Source: Temnothorax longispinosus
Taxonomy: Eukaryota; Arthropoda; Insecta; Hymenoptera; Formicidae
Length of the DNA stretch: 64,000 bases
Assembly (NCBI RefSeq): GCF_030848805.1
Contig: NC_092364.1
Coordinates: forward strand, 22,053,447-22,117,446
Direction of reading: 5' to 3'
The translations under genes and the position numbers were made by a program. Below the pieces are notes generated by a model, which made no database searches, was not told where the DNA came from, and saw only the letters and a list, made by a program, of their open reading frames with translations. This document shows, piece after piece, positions 39,301 through 51,383 of the stretch (its first letter is position 1; each line of letters begins with the position of its first letter).

Positions 39301-42160
39301 CGCGGGGCTTGAGTCGCTTGGGTGTTTCGGGATACCTTCCATCTCTCGTTCATCCTTCGGCAACCTCCTTCTTCCCCCCCCCCTTCCCCGTAGACGTCCT
39401 ACTAACGTGCCGTGCGCTACTGTTAGCAGCACGCTCGATCGAAATAAAAAGAGAAGAGAAACAATTAACTTGGACAAAAACACGACAGGCCCCCTTTGTA
39501 TGCAACGTCCCGCGCTGACTGCGTAAGCGCGAAATTAAATATTATACGTCGCGAGATACATATATACTGACACCTCTATGCTTTTACATAGTCCCTCGTC
39601 AGTCCCTTCTCACGTTCTACGGGGTAATATGATTTCAAAAAATAAAACACTAAATAAATCTTTAATCTCAAAAAACGTACCTATACCTTTTATTAATCCA
39701 TCTATCCTTGAATTCTCGCGTAACGAATAATAAAGATTGCAGAGGAAATCAAATTATACGTTGTGGCACTTATTTCGTATTTAATAATTTTCAAAAGTAG
39801 GAATACGCATTTTTTTTTTTAAGAAGATTAATTTCACTAAGAGGTAATTTCTTCGATTAATATCGGTGTATTGCCCGAACTCTCAAAAAAAGAAATATTA
39901 AAATATTACGATGTTAATGACGATTTACAGATTTTTCTATTTCAAGAATTTACCCAGTGACATCGATTAGTAATGCATGTGTGTATACGTTTTCTAAATT
40001 TTTTAAATTTATATTTATTAGACGCTGTTTTCTTCATTAAAATCAAATTTTATTCCGTTTATTTTAGTAACACGCATTTAATCTCGATTTGAGATATTTA
40101 AAATGTGTTTTCAAATGTGTTCTTCTCTCTCTTCTTCCCTTTTTGTATGCAGTAAAAACTGATATTGAAAAGAATATCCGCAAAGTTGTATCTTAAAACT
40201 AATCGTACAGACTCGACGTAACAGCAGATTCGAATAACGACAGAATCCCTGTTGCGGATGCAACACAAATTCTCCGAGAAAGAGAGAGAAGAAAGAAAAA
40301 GAGAGAGAACCAAATAAATACGGCGCAATTCCACCGTTCGGAGTTTTCCTAGGACGAGTCCCCGGACGGTGACGCCACTGAACGACCGGCCGGTCGGTCG
40401 GTCGGCGGACGGTCGCGGTCGGCCCGAGAAGCATCCCTCTCACACTCCCTATACAGAAAGGCTCTCTACCCGCCATGCCGTGCCGTGCTGTGCCGTGCCG
40501 CGTTGCGGTACGGTTTGCCGTGCCATCCTCAGCCGAGTAGCGTGGCTAGTTGTTTCTTTTCTTTATTCCTTTGTCGGAAAGTCGGCGGCAAGTCTCGTTT
40601 TTAAGAGGCGGCAGAGAGGGCCGGGTGAACGGCGAGCGGAGCGCGGCGAGGGCAGGACGAGAGGCAAAAGGGAAACGGCGCGGCAACCAGCCAGCGGGGG
40701 TTGCGAGGGGGATCGGAGGGAGCCAGGATGGTGGCTCGGTGCGGCCTGCCTGGGTAGAAGCAAGAAGGGGACCAAGGGGGAAGAGGAGCCCCGCGCACGA
40801 ACGCGCGCTCTTCGTCGGTGAGGGGAAATAAAACGCGCGGCTCAAAAACGCGGGTACAGACTAATCTCGAAATAACGCCGGCAGCGGGCACAACTCTCTC
40901 CCTTTCTCTCCCTTCCCCTCTCCCCTCCCTCCCTCTCTCTCTCTCTCTCTTTCTCTATCTGTCCGCGGGTGTTGAATTCGAGCCATCTATTAATAATAAA
41001 CTATTTCCAGATGCGTCTTGTGCCACCATCAGGAACTCAATCGCTGCTCCCTTTCTCCCTTTCTCTCCAGCTTCGCCCAAGCGCTTTGATCTCGCCAGTG
41101 ATCTCACCTGTGCGTCAGATCGAGCGCCAAAGAAGAACCGAAACCGATTATAACTCGGATTTGCGTTCGATCTCATATTAGTCGCATCAATCAGCGTATT
41201 TCTAATCTCTAATCCCTTGGCGAACGAATATAAGTCGAGCTTATTTGTCTCGGACGTATCGGAAATTGAACGCGACGATGTTACTACGTCAATTTCAATT
41301 ATCCGGCCGCGAAAGGAGGAGAGATAGATAACTGGACGGCGCGTATTCGCGATGTCAGGGTCGCTAATTAGATCCGCAGGAAGATGAAGCTTGTCACGCG
41401 AATCGGAGATCGGGACGTCGATCGAATCGACCGTCACGCGCGCGATCGCGTCGATTAGACGGTAAGGCGTCAAAAGGGCGAGGTAAATATTTATCGCAAA
41501 GGGGACGATTTGAGGAGAGGGACGGGAAGAGGGCCGCGAGATGCACAGGGGCCCCCGAGCCCCGAGACGCGCTGGACAGGATACGGAGAAGGCCTATAAT
41601 GCCTATAATACAGTTTTGCCGCGAGCGAGCGCGGAGAGAGAGCGGACTGCGGAGAGCGACTCGTCGCTCACCGCTCGCCGCTCGCCGGCCAACCGGCGCG
41701 GCGCGGCGTCGGTCGGTTTTGCTTGTTGGGCTCTCTCGGGCCTCGGCGAAGGTTCGCCGGATGATACCGGGTGGGAAAAGGGAAGAGAGAGAACGCGCGA
41801 AGGGTAGGGGACGGAGAGGTCGGAGCGGAGGAACGAACGGACGAACAGACGGACGGACGGTGGAGCCTTGGTCGTGTTACGGCGCGGGGGAAAGGAGGAA
41901 GCGGCCGCGGCCGCGGTGCGTTTGATCTCGGCCGCGGGCGCCGACAAAGCGTTCGTCCACTCTCCTACAACGGCGGACCGTCCCTTGGGTGCGCGCGCGA
42001 GAGCGGCATCCATGTGTTGGCCGAGGAGAGAGGCGGACGGAGCGAGCAAGCGAGAGCGAGAAAGACGCGAAGCGGAAAGGAGGGAGAAAGAGCGAGCGGG
42101 ACGGCAAAGGACCGCGCGAAGAACGAGAAGGACGGAACGATCAGAGTGGCTGAGCTGGAA

Positions 42161-42181
42161 GAGAGAGAGAGAGAGAGAGAG
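42161..42181. repeat. Microsatellite (GA)n
   Basis: Ten uninterrupted GA units inside a purine-rich block upstream of nkd. Confidence 0.85.
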
Positions 42182-42591
42182 GACGATGAAAAGGAGGAAG
42201 ATGGAAAGGAAGGGGGGAAGGGGGCATGAGGGATCCGTTCCACGATTCATCGTGCTGTTGCCGCTGTTGCGCTCGCTCTAGCATGGCGCTCCGCCACGCC
42301 ACTCCCTCGTGCCGGTGGTACCCACACATAATATTCCACGCATACACGCGCGTATACGCGCGCGCATCATCGGGTTTGCTATTAATAAATAATGCTCGCC
42401 GTAGTCCGCATTACAACTAAGATTCCTTCCCACACCATCGTCGCGGTTGTTGTCGTCGCAAGGATGTATTCTCGATTTCGAACACTCGACCGCTCGTGAA
42501 CTCCGCCTTCTCTCCTTCTGTCCCCGGCCGACAACGACGCGACGGACATGCGGTCTGTCACATCGCGGAGGGACGCATTGATGTTCACGGC

Positions 42592-42622
<31 letters not shown>

Positions 42623-42631
42623 CCCCCCCCC
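42592..42631. repeat. Microsatellite (CT)n followed by C-run
   Basis: About thirteen CT units followed after a short TTT by twelve C. Such a pyrimidine mirror tract can form triplex DNA and is prone to length errors in assembly. Confidence 0.85.
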
Positions 42632-42893
42632 TCCCCGTGTGTGTCGGATCTATACATGCGCGCGCGTTTCGTGGGATCGCCACGATGGAGAAACGCGTCA
42701 ATTATTTCACATCGAGAAAAAGTTGCACCGGAGAAAAGAAGAGACGGGGAGAGAAAGAGAGGGACGAGCTCCCGGGACCAGCGATGATCGTCCGTTGCCC
42801 GACGAGAATTCCCTTCTCTCGACAATATTCCTGAATCCATAATAAGATATTGATTTGTCTTTAATAATATAAAAACGACTGTACATTAAATGG

Positions 42894-42937
42894 TAATGCG
42901 ATTTTAATGTATTTGCGTACACGTTAAAATCGCATTA
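42894..42937. repeat. Perfect 14-bp inverted repeat
   Basis: TAATGCGATTTTAA (42894-42907) and TTAAAATCGCATTA (42924-42937) are exact reverse complements with a 16-nt spacer. It lies in the non-coding region upstream of nkd; no flanking duplication was seen. Confidence 0.65.
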
Positions 42938-45460
42938 GCGTTCTCTGTTCTCTACCCATTTTCTCACATTTAATATCGAAAAAAATCTTCACTTGGAATC
43001 TCACAGAGGCAAACTGGTGATTAAAATTTAAATAATAAAATAAGCGATACGTAATTATCAAATCTATCTGAATGCTAAAATGCTGCTTTATTAATGTTGG
43101 AACATTTAATACTAATTGATGATCCTTGTCCGTTTAATTACTAGATCGGGCATCGTGCAATTACACGCGGTTTAATTTGTGGGCGCAAAAATAACCGAAT
43201 TACAAAATCCTCGACGATCGATAACCCGGCGATAGCCGTTCGAATAACGTGTGACACATAAATGATAAGGGGAGGCCTTTGAAGTCCCCGGTTTCCGCGC
43301 CCAATAAACCGACAAAAGCAGCCGCCGCGCATTATAAATTACGGCGTTCATTAGGAAGGCTGCAATAGTTGCGCGCGGGTAATAAGAGAGGCATTAAAGT
43401 CCGAGAGCCCCCTGTATATATGTATATATACATATGTATACTACGTGGCGCGTATCGGAATGAAAAGAAAAAAAAGAAGAAAAAAGAAGGAAAAAAAGAA
43501 AGAAGTGAAAAGTTGGAGAAACGTCGAATTAACGCGAATGATTCAAGCGCGGCTTCCTCGAACTCGAAAGTAATAATCGGCGATAGAGAGAACCCGCGAT
43601 AGCACGACGAAAAGTCCAAGAGGCCGTTTCTTACGGCGACTGGCGACACAGCGAGGCATATCGTGGTGCCTCGACCGACCACACTCCTCGACGAGAAGTG
43701 TTTTCGTTCATTGAGGACCTTGTGTTCGTTTTACTCCGGTCGCGGAACACGACCGTGGTCGATTGGACCGTTGCCCGTTGTAGTCGTTGTAGATTGTAGA
43801 AGAGAAAAAATAGAACGCCGCTCCGTGCCGCGCCGCCGAAAAAAAAGCGACCGATATTTGTGGAGGATTTTTCTGAAAGCGATCGCGATAAAAGCGCGGA
43901 CGGAATAATTGAGCGCTTCAATGCGGAGACGGGATGTCGCCGTGAAATGCGAGCTGCATGATCTATCAATCTTTGGCACGTATGTTAATCGGAGTAAAAT
44001 ATATATGGTTATAGATAGATAAAGAAAAATCTCAGAAGGTTTTGACATTTTTCAAAATGTTAAGTCATTTGTTTAGAATTAGGGTTCATAAATGTATCTT
44101 GGATTTCAGGAAAACGATTTTATAACATTGGAGCAATTTAATCTTTGAGACCCCGAGATTTGCTGAACGCTCAAGCAACAAAAATGCGGTCGATCCGTAT
44201 ATGCTTGAGAGTAGTTGAGAGCACGTTTCGTTCTGGTAGTTCCATCTGGTAGTTGCAATCGTTAGTCGATGTTACTAAAGAACGCCGCGCCGCGCGCCGG
44301 CATAGTCACATGAGTCAATAATAATTAATTAATAATTTTCTGTTGAGCACGTGTTAAAAAAATAATAAACTCGAAAGTAAATTGCAAGAGATCCATTTCT
44401 GCTTTTATGAAACTGGATAATATCCGTAACTTCATTCACTTCTGCTACTGCCTGTTTTTCATACATGAAAAACAAAAATTGAGATAAACGTACAATCCTT
44501 CTTCTAAACTCGAGAGTCATTATTTTCTGGTTACTTCTTATACAAATTTTATCAAATTACAAGTAAAGATAGTTTTCTTTATTTATAAAACAATCGCTGA
44601 ACAAGTTATTAACTTAAAATCCGTGTAGAAAAATTTTGTGATTATAGTTAGCTCGATAAATTTATTAAAAAATATTTGATAAATTATTCCAAATCAATTT
44701 TCGCTAAACGGTAAGAAACTAACTTCGATTTTAGAGAAGGAACCTATTTATCTAAACTTTAATCGAATCTATTATACGTCGCTCATCAAAAGTCAGCTAA
44801 AATGTTTTAAGAGGACCAACGCTGATGTCCTCATTCAGGAAACTATCAGACGCGACATAGACTTTGCAAGGACATTGAATATATTTTTCTTAAGTATTAT
44901 ACTAGCGAACGTCAATCGTATTTTCGTTGAACTCGCAAACGGTTGCCGGTGCGAGGCGAGGAAACCGTTTGTTTCATTAGATCTGGAAAAAAAGCGCGGC
45001 GTACCAGCGCGACATTCATTGACCTTTCATACACGCGCGATGGCAGCGTGGTGATGAACCGTGACATAAATTACAATAATTCCGCGTCGGCCGTCGGCTC
45101 ACGACTCGCGGCGTCCTGTAATTCGATGCTTAATGATAGCGCGAGCCGCGTCGAGGCGATTCGCGTAATTTTGCGATACCGGTTCCTCAAAACACCAAAC
45201 CGGTATTACGACGATGAATCGCTGTGAGAAAGAGAGGGAAAGAAAGAGGATCCTAATCGGTTTTAATAGCGCGGAGAATTGTTTCTTGTATATATCACAC
45301 ATATAAATCGCGAATGCGTAGCAGCGTAGTTGCCGACGTCATTCATGGATCAAAATCCCCCGTTTCACGTATAGTATAGTACGTACAGTTGATTGTGTTA
45401 ATTGAATTCAGTCGGTCACCGGATGAGCAGAGAGGATGAGGTTGCGTGTTATTAAATCGC

Positions 45461-45495
45461 TATATAAGGAAACGACGCCGTAATATCGGCTCATT
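45461..45495 (+). promoter_or_regulatory. TATA box and possible initiator of the secreted-protein gene
   Basis: TATATAAG at 45461-45468 is followed after about 23 nt by TCATTA, an initiator-like element, on the same strand as the gene whose ATG is at 45731. The spacing fits a focused TATA promoter, which would suit a regulated tissue-specific gene. A GTAAGT at 45573 raises the possibility of a 5' UTR intron. Not proven. Confidence 0.4.
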
Positions 45496-45730
45496 AGCCA
45501 AGAGCGGTTTTTTCCCCGTTAATCCGTGGCTTTCCGGGTGTTCCTTCGCCGAGCCTGGTGTTAATCCTGTTTGTAAGTGAAGCGAAGCTGCGATCGATCC
45601 ACGGATTTAGCACACCGTTTTACCGTAATTAAATTGTTTAATTAAAAATATTGCATACTTTTTTTTTACGCGACTCGACGAAAGCTCAACAATGTCTAAA
45701 GTTTAGAAAATTTATTAAGTACGATAGAAA

Positions 45731-46659
45731 ATGAAGATACTGTTGGTCGCCGTTGCGTTGCTCGTAGCCATCGAGGGGTGGACTGAAGCTAAACCAGGCT
45801 GGGCGGCTTATCCTGGCTTCCAAAATACAAGAGGAAACTTTAATGGCCGTGGTCCACCTTGGGCACAACCACAATCGATGGAAAATCAGAACAATAGATT
45901 CACGATCAATTCCGACGTCGAGTGGATATGCCAAAATCCAAGGACGAACGACATAGTAATATGCACTTATAACAATCACGAGCATTCTCAAATCCTTAAA
46001 CGCAATGTTTCCGCGACGAATCAACTCTTTATGTATTAAAAAAAAACTTGTCAAGTAATTGTGATCATCTACAATGTTTTCGTAGACTTGGAAAAAATTT
46101 TCTCATACAAACTTTGATCGGAAAAAAATTAGAGAGCGAAAAGATGGTCGATTGAATTTACATGGCATATATCCAGTTCGGTGGACTTTGATAGATATTT
46201 AACGGTATAATAGAGATTGATTTTCGAAGTACTTTAGAATTATTAAAAAAAAAAAAAAATATTCCGATAATATTCATATGGCATTTTACCATAGTAGAAT
46301 GTAAATCCTATTTAATATGTTTAAAGAACACATTTCACATTTCGTAGATGATTATTGCCCCCGACGACACACGAAATACGCCGCAACCGCCGCAACAGAA
46401 TCCCGATAGGAGACCGTGGCAATGGCATAACGTTCCACCGGGACACCAACATCATCCACACGGGAATCATTGGACTCACGATCACGCTCACAATCAGCCA
46501 ATCATCATCATCCAAGAAACTCCGAACACCGATGATAAGACTCAAACGCCACTACCATTTCCAACAACAACGGAAATTCCTAATAATAATGACAAACAAA
46601 CGCAACCGCCTTATAACGGTGGAGAAGGATCTATCGACATTAGAGTTGGAGCAGAATAA
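45731..46659 (+). CDS. Small secreted protein with Pro/His-rich tail (unrecognised)
   Basis: The first exon encodes a clear signal peptide (MKILLVAVALLVAIEGWTEA, cleavage likely before KPGW), then an aromatic/Pro/Asn-rich part and a short ordered-looking motif DVEWICQNPRTNDI. Two products are possible. Unspliced, the frame ends at 46039 (102 aa) after VICTYNNHEH. With a donor at 45956 (GTAATA) and an acceptor before 46348 (TTCGTAG), 45731-45955 joins 46348-46659 in phase, giving 178 aa with MIIAPDDTRNTPQPPQQN, a His/Pro/Trp-rich stretch and a Thr/Asn/Gln-rich end. The second exon's frame is open and compositionally protein-like, so I favour the spliced form. Only one Cys remains in the spliced form, so no disulfide-rich toxin or defensin fold is suggested. 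I do not recognise the family; a secreted peptide, venom, cuticular or immune role would be guesswork. Confidence 0.65.
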
Positions 46660-47534
46660 TTAAGCAGAGCAATGTGTATTTTTATACTTAATTAAGTCAG
46701 TTTAATTAAACAATATATGATTATTTAACTTGTCATTTTGATTTTTCTACAGACAAATATTTTATATAATATGCTATCAACATACTATATGTATAATTTT
46801 ATATAATTTGTCGAGGTTTCTTCATTAAATGTTAATGGCTAAATAATTGATAAATTGTTAATATTATAAAATAATAAAAATATTAGAAAATTATTAATAT
46901 TATAAAAATACGACAAAAAGATTAGTACGTAATTAGCTTTAATATATAAGAAGGAATATATATCTTCAATATTATGTATATGTAGCCACATATATTGTAA
47001 TTCTCAGAATTTTTAAATAAAGATTATAGCACAAATGAGTCATATCACATAAGATTGTGTTCTTAAACATGACTACTGGTCTACTGCTCACCTTGAGTGA
47101 CTTTGGCTGCGTTTAGCGGAAGAAGCGGCTCAGTTAGCTCGGTAAACGTTCAGTAATTCTTTATTACTAAATTGTAAGTATTGGTTTCTACGCTTACAAG
47201 CAGCGAAAAGAATTGAAGGCGAGAATCAAGAACGAATCGTGTATTAAAGATCCGTAGCCCTTGAACGCGGCCGTAGGGACTAGGGAGCGCTCGTGTCCAG
47301 CACGGAAATCTAGAGACCGTAATTACCGGTTACTGGTATCCTAGTGGCAACACTGGCAACCCTGAGCGGTTGCATGGCAGTTTGCAGTTTGCAGTACTGG
47401 ATGCATCTTCTGTTGGAGGTTGGAGTCATGAGTTATTGGAGTTGGATTACTTGACTACTGGATACAGTGGATACTGGAGTGCAGTGCGGAGCAGTGTTCG
47501 TCTACCTACAGTACCTACACGCGAAAGCAAAAAT
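46660..47534. other. Spacer and TFIIB promoter region
   Basis: AT-rich to about 47.05 kb, probably including the 3' end of the secreted-protein gene. 47.1-47.5 kb contains short imperfect direct repeats around GCAGTTTGCAG and TGGATAC and should hold the TFIIB promoter and 5' untranslated region. Confidence 0.45.
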
Positions 47535-49303
47535 ATGGCAAGTTCGTCACGGTAAGCTTCGCGAAAAATAAATCTCACTTTCGGCCGTCGATCATCGAAG
47601 ACGATAACAGTCGTCAGTCGTCACGGGACTCACGAGTCGCACGAGATCGATATCGCGGCTGAAGGTTAAGATTGCGTACAGCTGTACGATATTTTATTTA
47701 CGGTACGAGGCACGCTTCTCACAGAAGTCAACGTAAGAATAAATAATCGCGACAAGGCCGAGTTGCGATACAAACTTTAATACTCAAATTGAAATTTAAT
47801 TTGCACGATCGTAAAGCTACGTTATACTTGGACATATTAAACGTTCGCGACTTGGGTCTATATTTATAGTTCGTTCTTATTTCAAGACCGTCTTAAGTAA
47901 CATCTTGAAATGTTAATACGACTTTGGGATTGATTTGTAACATGTTAAGATTGTATTTAAGACGAAAGTCCGACTACGAATACCGCTCTTGGAGATAAAA
48001 CTAGGACGAAGAACTTATTTATCAATTGGCACATTGATAGAAACATGCGATAGATTTATTTGTATAAATGATCTATTTAGATATGTCAAAAATACGAGAT
48101 ATTCGCAAACGAGGAACGTTTATTCCTGAAATCCTTTTTTTACAGGAATTCTACAAACAAGGTTTGTTGTTACGCACATCCAGATGCTCCACTTATAGAA
48201 GATTATAGGGCAGGGGATCAGATTTGCTCGGAATGTGGATTGGTTGTGGGAGATAGGTAAAAGAGCCGTAGATACAAGCGTAAAGCTGGCTGGGATAAAT
48301 TTGACATTTATATGTTTCTTGTATTACAGAGTGATAGACGTAGGTTCAGAATGGAGGACATTTAGCAATGAGAAATCGGGAATAGATCCATCGCGCGTGG
48401 GCGGTCCAGAGAATCCACTTCTCAACGGTGCAGACTTGTCTACAATGATTGGACCGGGAACGGGCGCTGCGTCTTTCGATGGCTTCGGTACCGCCAAGTA
48501 TCAAAATCGACGTACAGTTAGTATTCAGTTTCTTTTTCTTATTATTATACATGACAAAAGTTGCCAAACGGAGATTATGTTGCTTTCAGATGAGCAGTTC
48601 TGACAGAGCTCTGCTCAATGCGTTTCGCGAGATCAATAATATGGCAGATCGTATCAATTTACCGAAAACTATTGTGGACAGAGCCAACACATTGTTCAAG
48701 CAAGTGCACGATGGCAAAAACCTGAAGGGACGCTCAAACGACGCGATTGCTTCCGCGTGTTTGTACATTGCTTGTCGGCAGGAAGGTGTGCCGCGGACAT
48801 TCAAGGAAATTTGCGCCGTCAGCAAGATAAGCAAGAAAGAAATCGGCCGATGCTTCAAGTTGATTCTCAAAGCTCTCGAAACCAGCGTGGATCTCATCAC
48901 CACGGGTGACTTTATGTCCAGATTCTGTTCCAATCTCGGCCTTCCCAACATGGTACAGAGAGCCGCTACGCATATTGCTAGGAAAGCAGTGGAGATTGAC
49001 ATTGTACCTGGGAGATCGCCCATCTCTGTTGCAGCTGCGGCAATTTATATGGCTTCACAGGTACGTGGAACTATAGTGCGACACTGCATTTTGCAATTAA
49101 GCGGGCACTACTTTATTTTCGTGCATTTTTATTCTACACAGGCATCGGATGACAAGAGATCGCAGAAAGAAATCGGCGATATCGCCGGTGTTGCAGATGT
49201 TACAATCCGACAGTCGTATAAATTGATGTATCCGCATGCGACTAAGCTCTTCCCGGAAGATTTCAGATTTGCCACGCCCATTGATCAGTTACCACAGATG
49301 TAA
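47535..49303 (+). CDS. TfIIB: General transcription factor IIB
   Basis: Basal RNA polymerase II factor that binds TBP-DNA and positions the polymerase. Five coding exons join in phase: 47535-47551, 48146-48256, 48330-48516, 48590-49060 and 49142-49303 (948 nt, 315 aa, the same length as fly TFIIB). The first coding exon is only 17 nt (MASSS plus a split Arg codon). The N-terminal zinc ribbon is intact (VCCYAHPDAPLIEDYRAGDQ then ICSECGLVVGDR). The B-reader/linker region has GSEWRTFSNEKSG and GAASFDGFG. The two cyclin-like repeats follow (DRINLPKTIVDRANTLFKQV, ACLYIACRQEGVPRTFKEIC; ATHIARKAVEIDIVPGRSPI, KRSQKEIGDIAGVADVTIRQ), ending TPIDQLPQM. Near identity with remembered fly sequence makes the call secure. 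Confidence 0.98.
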
Positions 49304-49729
49304 ACGAAATACATTTGAACGTTCTAAAGGAATACTTATTTTCCATCACAAGCGCAACCGATTGTGTGTCACTTAATAATTTTTTTTAACAGGGTACATT
49401 CCTAAATAATTTATACAATTCACTATTCTTTATTTTATCGCAGATAGTAGCGTATTAATATTTTTTTCTTTTCTCTTCAATTTTATTCAGGCTATGTTTT
49501 TCAAAGACGCATTGGTGCTTAGATGGAATATATTTAACGTTCAGATTCTGCTTTATCTTACATATTCTGCGGTATGAAACGTGTCTCGTGTAATCTATAC
49601 TTCTTTTACTTTGGCTTTCTGCACGTTTCTTCTATTTATAAATGTATAATATAGCACGAAAAGAAGTCCATTCATTACTGCGCTGTTATAGTAGATAAGA
49701 CAACTATTTTTCCATCTGCACTATTAGAA

Positions 49730-49735
49730 AATAAA
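49730..49735 (+). terminator. Polyadenylation signal candidate for TFIIB
   Basis: AATAAA about 430 nt after the TFIIB stop codon, in AT-rich sequence. Other AT-rich hexamers are nearby, so use of this one is likely but not certain. Confidence 0.4.
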
Positions 49736-51383
49736 TTCTCATAAGGTGGCCTCACATCATGTGAAATACATGCGTAAGATATGCATATATGTATAAGTAG
49801 ATAGTTGATATAATAATTATTGATATATTATTAATCCTAGTTATATATTAATTATATAATTATTATACAATTTTCTATAAATTGTACTACAATTTTTTAT
49901 GTATATATAATTGATATATACACGTAATTATATAATTAATATTTTTAAGGTATATATTAACATACAAGTTTAGAATAGACGTCTTAAGAGATATATAAAA
50001 GATGGAACAGAACAGGAAACTATGTATATATGTGTACTTCTGCGTGATAATATGTTAAATTCTGTTTTCTACAAAGACCTTATATTCGCTTGATAGGATT
50101 GGCCATTAATTTTCTTTTGACATATACACTTTTGACATATATGAAATTTGTTTTGACATATACGCTTTTGACATATATAAAATTTCTTTTCGCATATGCA
50201 ATAACCCGTTTTATTGCAACTGAGAACTGAGGTATTGTACAATAAGGATATTGTATAAAATTTATTCTGTGATAATTAAAAAGTGAAAAGAAAATAACAT
50301 TACCGCAAGTGTCTGTAATTTGACAATTTATGTCCAATGCGTACGACATTTTTAAACACATAAAAATGTACCAGCTGATTATACGCCGCATTACGTGTTA
50401 ATCCCCCATGTTCTTAAGACAGTAATAAAATTCGTAATTGTCCATTGGCTTCCAAGATATTTATTATTTTCTACCGATAAGCGATTTCAATAAAACCATT
50501 TCTGGCAAGTGGCATCTCTATTACTCCTGCAACGTGCATTTCGTTCTGACTGACGGAGGTCTTTATTATGGAAATGCTTTACAATGTATCTTGCAAATGT
50601 ATTCCAAGTGCGCCGATAGTAACGCAAGTACGCATAACGCGTCTCCTTGACACACGAACTGTATTTATTAGCTGCGGAAAGCCAGAGGTGTGTATGTAAA
50701 GTGCATCTGAAAAAAAATAGGTCTTCACTTTTCGTGCTTTGATTGTCTCCTCTTTTTTTTCCTCTTAATAAGAACCTGAACCTGAACGTACAATTCGATT
50801 TTGAAGCACGACTGAAGTAATAGATTTACGGGCAATTTCCTCTACTGAGATTTCGCTCGGGAAATCCATTCCGGTTATTAGAAAAATTATTATAAAAATT
50901 CTTTTGCGCGCTCTGTCCTCCACTCTGACTCTCACGTAGTCACGTGTCAAGTGTCAAGTGGCTAACGTGTTAAAGGGCGGGCGGCGTGAGGGGAGAATTT
51001 CAGTTTAGAAGAAAACAGCTGACTTGGAGTGGAGACAAACTTAGGATAGAGAAGCTGTGTTTCGTATATAGTAAATTATATAATATATAATTGAATTATG
51101 AATTATATGAATTATATATTATATACTATACAGTTCACTGCTCGTATACAATAACTTAACCTGACACGACGTGTTAAGTTGTAATACAAAATCGTCTCAT
51201 CTTTATATTCGAAACACATTAGAAATCTTGCAATTTAAGGGGACCGGTACGATTTTTCGTCGTACTTTTCTCATTTATATGCGTACATTTATGTCGACAA
51301 GAGAAAAGAGAGTTAAAATTGAGTAGGGTTAACCTTAATCTCAGAATACAGATTGCTTTTATTTTGTAGCTACTTGTTGTAAG
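49736..51383. other. AT-rich spacer between TFIIB and the Sec8-like gene
   Basis: No gene recognised. 49.79-49.96 kb is almost pure A/T with nested palindromes. A 36-bp tandem duplication lies at 50115-50186. Another A/T palindromic run is at 51070-51130. A pyrimidine-rich acceptor-like site (TTTTGTAG) ends at 51369, so the Sec8-like gene may have a 5' untranslated exon upstream. Confidence 0.45.
50115..50186. repeat. Two-copy 36-bp tandem repeat
   Basis: Two adjacent 36-bp units beginning TTTTGACATATAC differ at three positions. Each unit itself contains two copies of TTTTGACATATA, so the array grew from a shorter motif. A degenerate third start follows at 50187. Confidence 0.8.

Larger units (their letters stand above)
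36308..45460. other. Gene-poor, CpG- and microsatellite-rich upstream region of nkd
   Basis: No supported gene in about 9 kb. CpG-rich blocks lie at 36.3-37.3, 38.8-39.5 and 40.3-42.7 kb, separated by AT-rich DNA. They hold strand-biased purine/pyrimidine runs, (GTGC)-type repeats near 36320-36360, a CCGTG pentamer array near 40475-40525, (CT)n at 40932-40950 and (GA)n at 42161-42181. Long frames in these blocks (for example 41.6-42.25 kb, both strands) are low-complexity Ser/Arg/Pro and are not credible proteins. Probably nkd promoter(s), 5' untranslated exons and enhancers. Confidence 0.45.

Noticed and set aside
41603..42250. 215-codon minus-strand and overlapping plus-strand frames
   Set aside because: Strand-biased purine/pyrimidine DNA yields Ser/Leu/Arg-only proteins in several frames at once; no recognisable domain or splice structure.
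45345..45365. Possible NF-kappaB/Relish site (reverse strand GGGGGATTTT) upstream of the secreted-protein gene
   Set aside because: It matches only half of the consensus and stands alone, so an immune-induction claim would be unsupported.
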